DNA of 64,000 nt from Pectobacterium carotovorum. Its GTDB lineage: Bacteria; Pseudomonadota; Gammaproteobacteria; Enterobacterales; Enterobacteriaceae. This document shows positions 17,118-25,693 of the stretch, piece after piece (position 1 is the stretch's first letter; every line of letters begins with the position of its first letter). A program made the position numbers and the translations under genes. The notes beneath the pieces are model-generated. The model was not told where the DNA came from and made no database searches. It saw only the letters and a program-made list of their open reading frames with translations. Location: NCBI RefSeq assembly GCF_033898505.1, contig NZ_JAXAFK010000001.1, positions 248,001 to 312,000 on the forward strand. Reading direction: 5' to 3'.

Positions 17118-17843
17118 ATGACGACGATGATGGTGGTGTTCCTGCTGGCTGGGATGGTGAAAGGCGTGATTGGCCTGGGGTTACCGACAATCGCGATGGG
17201 TTTGTTAACGCTGGTGATGCCCGCTGCCAGCGCAGCGGGGCTGTTGATTGTCCCGTCACTGGTGACCAACATCTGGCAGCTTGCCTGCGGCCCCGCCTTT
17301 CTTAGCCTGATTAAGCGGTTCTGGACGCTGTTTGCCGGGATTATTATCGGGACGCTCTGGAGTGGCCTGCCGACGTTAACCTCGTCATCGTCATGGACGA
17401 GCGCGGCGCTCGGCGGCATTTTGGTGGTTTACGGCCTGTGGGGGATTCTGGCGACCACCTTGCCGCAGCCCGGCCGTCATGAAGTCTGGCTGTCGCCGCT
17501 GGTGGGTTACATCACCGGGGCTATTACGGCGGCAACGGGCGTCTTCGTGATCCCCGCCGTGCCTTACCTGCAATGCCTGCGACTCAATAAAAACGATCTG
17601 GTACAGGCGCTGGGGCTGGCATTTACCGTCTCCACGCTGGGTCTGGCGCTACAGCTAATGCAGGGAATCGGGCTACAGGGCATCGATCTCTGGCAATCGA
17701 TGCTGGCGCTGATCCCCGCGCTACTGGGCATGATGATGGGACAACGCCTGCGCCACGCGATTAGCGAGCAGGTTTTCCGGCGCTGCTTCTTCCTCGGGTT
17801 GATAGCACTGGGTGGATACATGGCCGTGCGCGGACTGCTTTAA
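17118..17843 (+). CDS. TauE/SafE-family membrane permease
   Basis: The 241-residue protein is hydrophobic throughout, with about seven or eight membrane segments in two similar halves. The conserved VKGVIGLGLPTIAMGLL at the N-terminus and TGAITAATGVFVIPAVPYL in the second half are typical of TauE/SafE (DUF81) transporters, which export sulfite, sulfoacetate or other organosulfur anions. A GAGG site precedes the ATG. The gene is convergent with a LysR regulator gene and their stop codons overlap, so transcription of one may interfere with the other. The substrate is not known. Confidence 0.85.
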   Translation: MTTMMVVFLLAGMVKGVIGLGLPTIAMGLLTLVMPAASAAGLLIVPSLVTNIWQLACGPAFLSLIKRFWTLFAGIIIGTLWSGLPTLTSSSSWTSAALGGILVVYGLWGILATTLPQPGRHEVWLSPLVGYITGAITAATGVFVIPAVPYLQCLRLNKNDLVQALGLAFTVSTLGLALQLMQGIGLQGIDLWQSMLALIPALLGMMMGQRLRHAISEQVFRRCFFLGLIALGGYMAVRGLL

Positions 17844-18733
17844 GCAACGTTCTCTGCCGTAATAAACGCCACGAAATCCTGAACATAGCCGGGCAGCGCG
17901 GAAAACTGGCGGGCGCAGACAACCAGATTACGTGTCGCCCAGTCGTCTGACAGTGGGATCGTGCGGATGTCCAGTCGCTCCATCATGCGATGTGCGGCAT
18001 GGCGTGGAAGAATGCCAATGCCGATACCGCTGTGAATCACCTGCGTAACGGCATCGAAGCTGGCAAGACGCACGCGATAATTCAGGCGTTTCCCCAGCCT
18101 TCTGGCGTGCTCGTCGATGTGCTCCTGTAGTGCCGCGCCTTCGCTAAGCCCGATAAATTCGGCGTCGGCAAGGGTGGAAAAGGCGAGCTGCTGTGCGTCA
18201 GACCAGATACTGGCGCGGGGAACCACAACCACCAGTTCGTCCTGACGGAATGGGCGTGTTTCCAGTCCATCGAGCGGTACGGAGTCGGCCACAATGCCGA
18301 GATCGGCGGTTTGATTGCGGATAGCATTGACGATGTCGCGGCTGAGTTTTTCATTCACCGATACGGATATCTGCGGGCAGACCACCAGATAGCGACCCAA
18401 CAGGGCGGGTAAATATTCATTCAGCGCTGCAGAGTTGCACAGTAGCGGAATATGGCCGCGCAGCCCCTTGCTGTATTGATGTAATTCGCTGCGCATATGT
18501 TCTACCTGGCGCAGGATGATGTGGGCATGGTGTGCGAGTGAAAATCCCGCGTCGGTGAGTGAGACGCCTGCCTTTGACCGCAACAGCAGCGGTACGCCAA
18601 GTTCGTCTTCCATGCCGCGGATGCGTTCGCTGGCGGCCTGTACCGTCAGGCTGGACGCCGCTGCGCCGCCGGTAATGCTGCCTGCTTTCTGAATATTGAG
18701 AAACAGCCGGAGATCGGTTAAATCGAATCGCAT
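17840..18733 (-). CDS. LysR-family transcriptional regulator
   Basis: The 297-residue protein has an N-terminal winged helix-turn-helix (LRLFLNIQKAGSITGGAAAS to LTVQAASERIRGMEDELG) and a C-terminal co-inducer domain (residues 90-297). The pair with the convergent TauE-like gene suggests it may control it, although LysR targets are more often divergent. It lies 80 bases after siaD on the same strand and could also be read through from the sia operon. The effector is unknown. Confidence 0.88.
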   Translation of the reverse strand: MRFDLTDLRLFLNIQKAGSITGGAAASSLTVQAASERIRGMEDELGVPLLLRSKAGVSLTDAGFSLAHHAHIILRQVEHMRSELHQYSKGLRGHIPLLCNSAALNEYLPALLGRYLVVCPQISVSVNEKLSRDIVNAIRNQTADLGIVADSVPLDGLETRPFRQDELVVVVPRASIWSDAQQLAFSTLADAEFIGLSEGAALQEHIDEHARRLGKRLNYRVRLASFDAVTQVIHSGIGIGILPRHAAHRMMERLDIRTIPLSDDWATRNLVVCARQFSALPGYVQDFVAFITAENVA

Positions 18734-18813
18734 AGCGGGAATCTATCTCGGAGGAGCCGATACCCACTATTATGGTCGTGAGTCAGGGCGACGGCAATCG
18801 CCCAGCCCGCGAC

Positions 18814-19521
18814 TTACTGAAATTCCACTCTATTTCTTCCCTTTTCCTTGGCCTGATAGAGTGCGGCATCCGCTGCGCCATAGAGTGCATCGAAACTGGT
18901 TTTCTGCGGTGCCCAACTGACGCCGAAGCTGGCGGTAACGCGCTGTTGCGGCAGTACGCTGAGCGGCATTCTGTTGAGATCCTGATGAAGGCGGCTGGCG
19001 AGCGAGACAGCCTGCATCAGCGTATGCCCTTCCAGCAGGATGGTGAACTCTTCACCGCCAACGCGGCCAATACTGCTCGTGGTATTCAGCACGTGTTGCA
19101 CGCGTGATACCAGATCGCAGATTACGGCATCGCCGGTAGGGTGGCCGTAGGTGTCGTTCACCTGCTTGAAGTGATCGATATCCAGCACGATGAGCGCCGC
19201 CTGATTGCGTTCCAGCGCGTGGTTGATGCGTTCAATGATCGCGCCACGGTTATACACGCTGGTCAGCGGATCGTGGCTGGCCTTGTACTCCAGTTCGACC
19301 GCCAGTTGATTGAGCTGGGCGTTCAAACGGTTCAGCTCCTTCTCCGCTCGATCGCTGCGTGAAATCAGGCGGTGCGATTCCCGTACCAGCCGCTGGTAGT
19401 GGTCGGTTAACGCCAGCAGCGTGTCGCGATAGACTTCGGCTGGCCTTTCCTGCTGGTTAGCAATGTTGCGCGCAGCGAGCAGAATGTCGTATTCCGGTGT
19501 AAACAATTCAATTGTGCTCAT
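18814..19521 (-). CDS. siaD: SiaD-type diguanylate cyclase
   Basis: From MSTIELFTPEYDI the protein is 235 residues; an ATG three codons earlier is also possible, and both overlap siaC. An N-terminal helical part (residues 15-80, coiled-coil-like HRLISRSDRAEKELNRLNAQ) is followed by a full GGDEF domain with DPLTSVYNRG, DIDHFKQVNDTYGH and the active site GGEEF. The inhibitory I-site RxxD is absent upstream of GGEEF, so feedback inhibition may be missing. In Pseudomonas, SiaD needs unphosphorylated SiaC bound to its N-terminal helices for activity. The gene order here (A-B-C-D, minus strand) supports the same logic. Confidence 0.88.
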   Translation of the reverse strand: MSTIELFTPEYDILLAARNIANQQERPAEVYRDTLLALTDHYQRLVRESHRLISRSDRAEKELNRLNAQLNQLAVELEYKASHDPLTSVYNRGAIIERINHALERNQAALIVLDIDHFKQVNDTYGHPTGDAVICDLVSRVQHVLNTTSSIGRVGGEEFTILLEGHTLMQAVSLASRLHQDLNRMPLSVLPQQRVTASFGVSWAPQKTSFDALYGAADAALYQAKEKGRNRVEFQ

Positions 19522-19960
19522 GGTTATCACTCAAAATCGTGCTGTGAAAGGTCAGGGCAGGGAAGTCAATGTGCAGTTCTTCACCAAATTCTTCCGCAAT
19601 GTCGTCGTCTTTGTCGTAATACCAATACAGGGCAATCGATAGCGACTGTTCAGCAGCCTGATTAAGCAGGTTGAATAAACTGAACAGCATCTTGGTGCTG
19701 GAGCTGTTGAAATAAATCAGGGAGACGTGAATTTCGATGTTCGGCAGTGCCTCATCCGGCGGCATCGTTTCCGCGTAGGTCGTCAGCGTGTGCAGATACG
19801 CCTCAATCTCCGTGAGCAGCGGGCGATAAAACGCCGCGGCATTTTCAGGATAAGACTCGCCGGAAAGATAAAGACGGTGTGTGTCAAAGTGAAAATCAAC
19901 GGTCGGGGTACAGGATGTCCCCGAAATATGGAGGTTGCTTATGGTCGTTATATTTTTCAT
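19508..19960 (-). CDS. siaC: SiaC-type regulatory phosphoprotein (DUF1987)
   Basis: The 150-residue protein is a single-domain DUF1987 protein. It has the characteristic GESYPENAAAFYRPLL segment and a core strand-helix IHVSLIYFNSSSTKMLF. The Ser/Thr cluster near residue 89 is where the regulatory threonine phosphorylated by SiaB is expected by family comparison; the exact residue is inference. SiaC switches partner: when unphosphorylated it activates SiaD, and SiaB phosphorylation stops this. It begins one base after siaB ends and overlaps siaD. Confidence 0.85.
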   Translation of the reverse strand: MKNITTISNLHISGTSCTPTVDFHFDTHRLYLSGESYPENAAAFYRPLLTEIEAYLHTLTTYAETMPPDEALPNIEIHVSLIYFNSSSTKMLFSLFNLLNQAAEQSLSIALYWYYDKDDDIAEEFGEELHIDFPALTFHSTILSDNHEHN

Positions 19961-19961
19961 G

Positions 19962-20516
19962 TCAAATGATTGCCTTCAGATAAAACGTAGATAGCCCCGT
20001 TGATGCGTCGGCCCGAAACGTAAACTGGAGTGGCTCACTGGCATCACGCGCGACGGTCAATAGCCCCATATCCGCACCTTTGCTTGATGACGGGGTTTCA
20101 TCGCGCAGAGAGGCCTTATAGGCGAGTCGGATTTCATCAAGTGTCATACCGCGCAGCGGTTCAAGACGTCCCCGCAGCATCTCGACATCGTCGGGGTGTA
20201 CCGGGTTGGCGCACAGCAGGAAATATTTCCCATTTTCGTAACCCAGACAAACGGAGCCATGGCGAACCTCGACGGGCTGATCGAGCGCCGTTAGCGGGGC
20301 GGCGGAATAGCGAGTAATGTTCTGCACCATTTCGACGAAGGTTGAGAACAGTCGGCGACGGATACCCGCAGGAAGCTGCTTTTTCTCCAGCTGTAGCCGC
20401 ATGGTTTCAGCCAGTGAACTGATGATGTTTTGTGAAAAATAGCCCACATAATACAGCGTGATGTCATGCTGGTGCGAGGGCGAAAAAAATTCAGTGTATT
20501 TGATGTTTGGCATCAT
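19962..20516 (-). CDS. siaB: SiaB-type protein kinase
   Basis: I take the start at MMPNIKYTEFFSPS (20516), 14 bases after the siaA stop, with an AGGCAG site; a longer reading would overlap siaA. The roughly 184-residue protein has the GHKL-like plan of SiaB: helix STFVEMVQNITRYS (N-box-like, with Glu and Asn) and a later SSSKGADMGLLTVARDA loop. SiaB phosphorylates SiaC and so lowers cyclic di-GMP. It belongs to the siaABCD operon. Confidence 0.85.
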   Translation of the reverse strand: MMPNIKYTEFFSPSHQHDITLYYVGYFSQNIISSLAETMRLQLEKKQLPAGIRRRLFSTFVEMVQNITRYSAAPLTALDQPVEVRHGSVCLGYENGKYFLLCANPVHPDDVEMLRGRLEPLRGMTLDEIRLAYKASLRDETPSSSKGADMGLLTVARDASEPLQFTFRADASTGLSTFYLKAII

Positions 20517-20529
20517 TCTGCCTGCCTGG

Positions 20530-21774
20530 TTAAACAAAAGTCGAACAATGTCGGAAGCCCCAAAATGTTAAATCGTCTCGTCGGGTCTGATCGCCCTGGT
20601 AGATCTTGTGTGCCGACAGGAGCTGGTTAGCCAGGTCACGCATCGGCTGGTGTTGATAGTGCTGGAGATGCTCCTGTAGCCGGCGTTTTCCAAACATAAT
20701 CCTGCGTTCTCCGCCAATTTGATCCGTCAATCCATCCGTGGTGGTAAAAAACATATCGTTATCATGAAGCGGTAATTCGTAGCTCGACCACTGGTAGTCA
20801 TAAGGCGTTTCGGTATAGCCGATCCCCATACGATCGCACTGGAGTGGCGTCAGTTGCCCGGTATGGCGTTGCAGCATGAAGGCCGGCATCCTCGCGCCGG
20901 CAAACGTCAGCGTATTGCGCGTCATGTCGCAAAACATCAGCATGGCATCGCAGCCGTCGTTAGAGGCAGAAAGCTGGCGCGTCTCGTCACGCTGCCCCAG
21001 CGTATCTTTAATATGGCGGTTGATCGCTTGTAATAGCTGTGCAGGCAGCATCGGACCGTGCTGCGTCAGCGCCTGTTCCAGTGCGGAAGAGAAAATCAGC
21101 GTCATAAATGCGCCGGGTACGCCGTGTCCGGTACAGTCTGCGACGGCGGCAAGCCAGCCGTTCTGATAGGTTTTAAAGGCATAGCAGTCACCGCCGACAC
21201 AGTCTCGCGGTTCCCAGGCCAAACACCAGTCTGCAAGCGTGCGGGACATCGCCTGCGTTGACGTCGTCAGCATCGCGGCCTGAATCACGCTGGCATATTC
21301 GATGCTCTGCATAATCTGTTGATGCTGGCGCAGGTGCATATCGGAGACGGCCTTAATCAGGTCGATGCCCAGCCCGATACCGATATAACACCCGTTCTCG
21401 GTGATCATAAAGCCGTCCGTCAGCGACTTATCACCGGTGATCACCGTTTGATCGGCCACGTCGTTTAACGACGCCAGCGCATCAACAATCAGCGGGTTTT
21501 TATCCATAAACGCGATGCAGCTCTTTTTATCGTACAGTTCGCGATAAAAAGGCCGCGACATCTGCGAGAGAAAAATGTGGCGGTTGATTAGGCCGAAAGG
21601 GCGTCCATCCTCAACGACAGGCAAGCTGACCCACTCTTTATTTTTACTGAATAACTGCAATACAGTGGCGTTGTCGGTGTTAGGAGAAACGTCCGGCAAG
21701 GGAATGCAAAGATCTCGCGCCACCGGTGTACCCCGGAGGAGCGGTCGGGCGCAAGGAACGGGCATGGCGATCAT
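20530..21774 (-). CDS. siaA: SiaA-like PP2C phosphatase with cytosolic sensor domain
   Basis: The 414-residue protein has a C-terminal PP2C/SpoIIE domain (about 190-410) with metal-binding motifs GGDCYAF, VADCTGHGVPGAFMTL, DAMLMFCD and TDGLTDQ. It should remove the phosphate from SiaC and restore SiaD activity. Pseudomonas SiaA has a membrane-bound periplasmic sensor and HAMP domain. This protein has no membrane segment. Residues 30-150 instead look like a CBS-type pair: LFSKNKEWVSLPVVEDGRPF then LINRHIFLSQM, and a second half ending TENGCYIGIGLGIDLIKAV. The signal is therefore probably an intracellular ligand. Either of two ATG codons (21774, 21765) may be used; neither has a strong Shine-Dalgarno sequence. 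An ERIC element lies 67 bases upstream. Confidence 0.82.
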   Translation of the reverse strand: MIAMPVPCARPLLRGTPVARDLCIPLPDVSPNTDNATVLQLFSKNKEWVSLPVVEDGRPFGLINRHIFLSQMSRPFYRELYDKKSCIAFMDKNPLIVDALASLNDVADQTVITGDKSLTDGFMITENGCYIGIGLGIDLIKAVSDMHLRQHQQIMQSIEYASVIQAAMLTTSTQAMSRTLADWCLAWEPRDCVGGDCYAFKTYQNGWLAAVADCTGHGVPGAFMTLIFSSALEQALTQHGPMLPAQLLQAINRHIKDTLGQRDETRQLSASNDGCDAMLMFCDMTRNTLTFAGARMPAFMLQRHTGQLTPLQCDRMGIGYTETPYDYQWSSYELPLHDNDMFFTTTDGLTDQIGGERRIMFGKRRLQEHLQHYQHQPMRDLANQLLSAHKIYQGDQTRRDDLTFWGFRHCSTFV

Positions 21775-21840
21775 GGTTAATCTTTGGGCGGATTTGTCTT
21801 TAAGTCAAAATACCTGCCCTTGATGACCAAATGATGACAG

Positions 21841-21963
21841 CCCCCGTCATACTTCAAGCCGCAGATGCGTTGGCTTCCCTTACTCACCCCAGTCACTTAC
21901 CGGTGTAAGCTCCTGGGGATTCGCGCGGTTGCCGCCTTCCTGCAACTCGAATTATTTAGGGGG
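21841..21963. repeat. ERIC element, full-length
   Basis: It contains TGTAAGCTCCTGGGGATTC and, on the other strand, GTAAGTGACTGGGGTGAG, the two conserved blocks of the enterobacterial repetitive intergenic consensus. The ends are CGTCATACTTCAAG and CTCGAATTATTTAGG. It fills most of the space between siaA and the hydrolase gene, so it lies in the siaA promoter or leader. Confidence 0.92.
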
Positions 21964-21970
21964 GCTCGCG

Positions 21971-23164
21971 CTATTGTGCGTCCAGTACGTTGGCCATGAT
22001 CTGGTTTTGCCAGTCGAAATAGGGGTTAAAGGTCAGGCGCACGTGGGTTTTGCCGTTTTCCACGTATCCCCAGTCGGAATACCACAGCGTGCTGCGATCC
22101 TGACAGGTTGTCAGGTCGCTCTGGGGTTGTCCGTTGGCACAGATGACGATTGCACCAGTTTTGCCGTATTCCTTGTTCTCTGGCGAAAACAGGAGCGACA
22201 TGTGCGAGAACTGGCTGATGCGCCATTCAGGCAGCGAACCTGTCCGCACCAACACGCGCGAGGAATGTACGCCAGCAGGGCGATCGCCATACCAGATCAG
22301 GCGGCTGCGTGGATTGGTAAACTGCTTATCGAACGCGTCGACAATGTAAGTCGTATCAACGACGGAATCATGTTCCGCCAGCACGATTAACACCGGCTTG
22401 TCATAAGACTTTTTGGCGAGCTGCGAGCGAACACCGCTGCTGGAATAATAATATTGGGCGAAGCCGTTGGTCGGCACGCGCATATAGCGGGTTGCCAACT
22501 GCTGTGGGTAGCCGGGGCGAGGTGGCATCAGCCAGTCGGTAAAGACGGACAGCATCGGGGCCATGAAGTCGTATTTTTCATTGGATTTAATCGCGGGTGA
22601 GAACAGCACCAGCCCTTTAATTTCAGGGTGCTGTAACGCGTATTCCAGCACCAGATTGCCGCCAGTGGAAAAACCGCCCAGATAGACCTCATCGACCTCT
22701 TTGCTAAGGATGGCGGCCTGTTCGGCGACGACCTTGCGCCAGTCATCGACGGTAACGTGCAATAGATCTGACGGTTGCGTGCCATGCCCCGGTAGCAACA
22801 CGGTTCTGACCAGAAACCCTTGTTCGACCAATTGCGGGGTCACATCGGTGAATGAGCCGGGTGAGTCACCCAGTCCGTGCACCAGTAAAATAGCCTTATG
22901 CGGCTGGCCGATGGGGCGGGTTTCACTGGGCGTGTTCCAGCGTAATTCCAGCTGTTTATCCGTGGTCTGGAAGGTGCGGTGCTGTGCGACCCAGCGAGCA
23001 GTGTCTTGCTGATAGCGCTCGAATGACGTTTGCCCTAATGGCGTGATATCGCGCGGCGTGCTTGTGCACCCCATGATAAAAAGGACGCCGATAAGGGCGA
23101 ATAAACCGGCCATTACCCGCTTCCCGATTGCCCACGAAACGAACCGGAATACGTTTATTGTCAT
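21971..23164 (-). CDS. Lipoprotein alpha/beta hydrolase
   Basis: The 397-residue protein has an N-terminal hydrophobic segment ending in a lipobox (ALIGVLFIMGC), so the mature protein should be lipid-anchored. The hydrolase fold shows the oxyanion segment LLVHGLGDSPGSF, nucleophile elbow GGFSTGG, an acid in LAEHDSVVD and a candidate catalytic His in SQFSHMSLLF. This is a carboxylesterase or lysophospholipase-type enzyme; the substrate is unknown. The C-terminal 90 residues, with two Cys (VICANGQ, TTCQDR), may be disulfide-bonded in the periplasm. Confidence 0.82.
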   Translation of the reverse strand: MTINVFRFVSWAIGKRVMAGLFALIGVLFIMGCTSTPRDITPLGQTSFERYQQDTARWVAQHRTFQTTDKQLELRWNTPSETRPIGQPHKAILLVHGLGDSPGSFTDVTPQLVEQGFLVRTVLLPGHGTQPSDLLHVTVDDWRKVVAEQAAILSKEVDEVYLGGFSTGGNLVLEYALQHPEIKGLVLFSPAIKSNEKYDFMAPMLSVFTDWLMPPRPGYPQQLATRYMRVPTNGFAQYYYSSSGVRSQLAKKSYDKPVLIVLAEHDSVVDTTYIVDAFDKQFTNPRSRLIWYGDRPAGVHSSRVLVRTGSLPEWRISQFSHMSLLFSPENKEYGKTGAIVICANGQPQSDLTTCQDRSTLWYSDWGYVENGKTHVRLTFNPYFDWQNQIMANVLDAQ

Positions 23165-23374
23165 TTATGCTCCTTGCCTGTTGGCAATATCAACCCGATC
23201 GTTAACGGGATAATGGCGTTTCGACAACACTATATCCGAAATTATTTCGCGTGCAGATTGCTCAACGTGCGGCGTTATGAGGCTTCATGTTATACTTCAG
23301 ACAAATTGGGCGTTTTTCTGTCTTTTGGTCAGGCCAATATTGCGATGGCCGATGTTGAATAAAGGGATGGCGGT

Positions 23375-24109
23375 ATGCGTTTATATCAGCAGATTGGCGA
23401 CAATCTTCGCGCGGAAATTCTGAAGGGCAACTATCAGATTGGCGACCGCTTGCCTCCCGAGCGTGATATTGCTGAAACCTATAACGTCAGCCGTAGCGTA
23501 GTGCGCGAAGCGCTGATCATGCTGGAACTGGAAAAGCTGATCGAAGTGCGTAAAGGCTCTGGCGTTTATGTCATGCAATTGCCGACCGCGCAGGGGAAAG
23601 ATGGCGTGGTGGACAGCGGCTATGGTCCCTTCGAGCTGATGCAGGCGCGCCAACTGCTGGAAGGCGAAGTTGCCGCGTTTGCCGCAATGCAGGCGACCAA
23701 AAGCGACATTGTGAAAATGCGCCAGGCCATTGAACAAGAAAGGACATCGCTTGAAAACGGCAGCGTGGATGAAAGCGCTGATGAACAATTCCATTGCCTG
23801 CTGGCGCAGTCTACCCAAAACAGCGTCTTAGCCAATATGGTGTATGAGGTGTGGCAGGCGCGTAAACGCAGCCCCATGTGGCAGGGCATTCATTCCCATA
23901 CCGATGATTTCAGCTATCAGCGCCAGTGGCTGGACGATCATGAACAGATCCTGCGTGCCGTGTCTCGCCGCGATGTGAACATGGCGCGTCAGGCAATGTG
24001 GCAGCATCTGGAAAACGTAAAAATTAAGCTGCTGGAAATCTCGAATGTAGACGATCCGGCATTCGACGGCTACCTGTTCGAGTCTGTTCCTGCACGTCTG
24101 GAATCCTGA
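23375..24109 (+). CDS. uxuR: GntR-family hexuronate repressor UxuR
   Basis: The 244-residue FadR-subfamily regulator has an N-terminal winged helix (LPPERDIAETYNVSRSVVREAL) and an FCD effector domain with metal-ligand histidines. The C-terminal block AMWQHLENVKIKLLEISNVDD followed by FDGYLFES matches E. coli UxuR better than its paralogue ExuR. It should repress uxuA and related genes until fructuronate binds. A good ribosome binding site (AAAGGGA) precedes the ATG. It lies upstream of uxuA on the same strand with 284 bases between. Confidence 0.88.
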   Translation: MRLYQQIGDNLRAEILKGNYQIGDRLPPERDIAETYNVSRSVVREALIMLELEKLIEVRKGSGVYVMQLPTAQGKDGVVDSGYGPFELMQARQLLEGEVAAFAAMQATKSDIVKMRQAIEQERTSLENGSVDESADEQFHCLLAQSTQNSVLANMVYEVWQARKRSPMWQGIHSHTDDFSYQRQWLDDHEQILRAVSRRDVNMARQAMWQHLENVKIKLLEISNVDDPAFDGYLFESVPARLES

Positions 24110-24269
24110 TTCTTTCCTACATTTCCCTTGCTCTGTAACTTTCCTCTCCGGCATCGCATTGGTGTGCGGAGAGAAAAGATATCAGACCAAATAACCTGTT
24201 TTTGACCTCTCCTTCATTTTTACACTCTTTTTTGGATGCCTGTTAGGCCAAAAATTGAATTTTTTGTGT

Positions 24270-24286
24270 AATTGGTCAATCAATTT
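24270..24286. promoter_or_regulatory. UxuR/ExuR-like operator before uxuA
   Basis: AATTGGTCAATCAATTT is a near-palindrome with TTGGT/ATCAA arms, as expected for UxuR/ExuR sites (AAATTGG-N-CCAATTT type). It lies about 110 bases before the uxuA start, where a repressor could cover the promoter. Confidence 0.55.
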
Positions 24287-24393
24287 GTGCATTTCGTTTG
24301 ACAGCCTGCCCCGGTGAGGTAGTCTTTTCCTCATTTATTGATGAAAAAAGTGACAAAACAACTTTCTCACTTGGCGAAAAAAGGTAACTCGGT

Positions 24394-25590
24394 ATGGAAC
24401 AAACCTGGCGTTGGTACGGCCCGAACGATCCTGTCTCACTGGATGACGTTCGGCAAGCGGGCGCGACTGGCGTGGTGACGGCGCTGCACCACATTCCCAA
24501 TGGTGAAATCTGGTCGGTTGAAGAGATTGAAAAGCGCAAAGCCGAATTGAAGGCGAAAGGGCTGGTCTGGTCGGTGGTGGAAAGCGTACCGGTTCATGAA
24601 GAGATCAAAACCCAGACGGGGAATTATCAGCAGCATATTGCCAATTACCAGCAATCGCTGCGCAACCTGGCGCAGTGTGGGATTGATACGGTGTGCTATA
24701 ACTTCATGCCTGTATTGGACTGGACGCGAACCGATCTGGAGTATGTTCTGCCGGATGGTTCAAAAGCGCTGCGTTTCGATCATATTGCCTTTGCGGCCTT
24801 TGAACTGCATATCTTACAGCGTCACGGTGCCGAAAAAGATTACACGGCAGATGAGCAGGCACAGGCTGCCGATTACTTCCGAGCGATGAGTGAAGAAGAG
24901 ATTGCGCGTCTGACGGGGAATATTATCGCGGGTCTGCCGGGGTCTGAAGAGGGCTATACGCTGGAGCAATTCCGTAGCCGTCTGGCAGAGTATGATGGCA
25001 TCGACCATGCCAAACTGCGTGAGCATCTTGGGCATTTCCTGCGTGAGATTGTGCCTGTTGCGGAAGCGGCTGGTATCCGCCTGGCGATTCACCCTGACGA
25101 TCCACCGCGTCCGATCCTTGGGCTGCCGCGTGTGATGTCCACGATTGACGACATGCGCTGGCTGAAACAGACGGTTGATAGCCTGCATAACGGCTTTACC
25201 TTCTGCACGGGATCGTACGGCGTACGGGCCGATAACGATCTGGTGACGATGCTGGAAACGTTTGCCGATCGCGTGCATTTCACCCATCTGCGTGCGACCT
25301 GTCGCGAAGACAATCCCAATTCCTTCCATGAAGGGGCGCATTTGCAAGGGGATGTGGATATGGTGGCGATCATCAATGCCATTCTGGCGGAGGAACTGCG
25401 GCGCCAGAAGGCAGGCGATCGCCGTCCGATCCCGATGCGGCCAGATCACGGGCATCAGATGCTGGACGATCTGAAAAAGAAGACCAATCCTGGCTACTCG
25501 GCAATCGGTCGCCTGAAAGGGCTGGCGGAACTGCGTGGTGTTGAGCTGGCGCTGAAGCGCACGCTGTTTACCGAATTGCAGCAAGGGTAA
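24394..25590 (+). CDS. uxuA: Mannonate dehydratase UxuA
   Basis: The 398-residue enzyme converts D-mannonate to 2-keto-3-deoxygluconate (KDG) and needs Fe2+ or Mn2+. Family signatures are the N-terminal [30 protein letters not shown], the metal-binding [16 protein letters not shown], and [20 protein letters not shown] near the end. The length equals that of other enterobacterial UxuA proteins. uxuB (fructuronate reductase) is not downstream as it is in E. coli; a hairpin and the convergent pel gene follow. UxuA shares its end product KDG with pectin degradation. Confidence 0.97.
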   Translation: MEQTWRWYGPNDPVSLDDVRQAGATGVVTALHHIPNGEIWSVEEIEKRKAELKAKGLVWSVVESVPVHEEIKTQTGNYQQHIANYQQSLRNLAQCGIDTVCYNFMPVLDWTRTDLEYVLPDGSKALRFDHIAFAAFELHILQRHGAEKDYTADEQAQAADYFRAMSEEEIARLTGNIIAGLPGSEEGYTLEQFRSRLAEYDGIDHAKLREHLGHFLREIVPVAEAAGIRLAIHPDDPPRPILGLPRVMSTIDDMRWLKQTVDSLHNGFTFCTGSYGVRADNDLVTMLETFADRVHFTHLRATCREDNPNSFHEGAHLQGDVDMVAIINAILAEELRRQKAGDRRPIPMRPDHGHQMLDDLKKKTNPGYSAIGRLKGLAELRGVELALKRTLFTELQQG

Positions 25591-25598
25591 TGAAATGA

Positions 25599-25630
25599 AA
25601 CAGACCGTGCTTGAATAAGCACGGTCTGTT
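25599..25630 (+). terminator. Strong hairpin after uxuA
   Basis: AACAGACCGTGCTT and its exact complement form a 14-bp stem around GAAT. It is followed by TTGAGGGG rather than a long T-run. It separates uxuA from the convergent pel-3 gene and may act from both sides. Confidence 0.7.
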
Positions 25631-25693
25631 GAGGGGGGATGCGTCAGGACCCCAGAGGATAGAGTAACTTAGGTGTGAATTCTGCTGGCAGAA

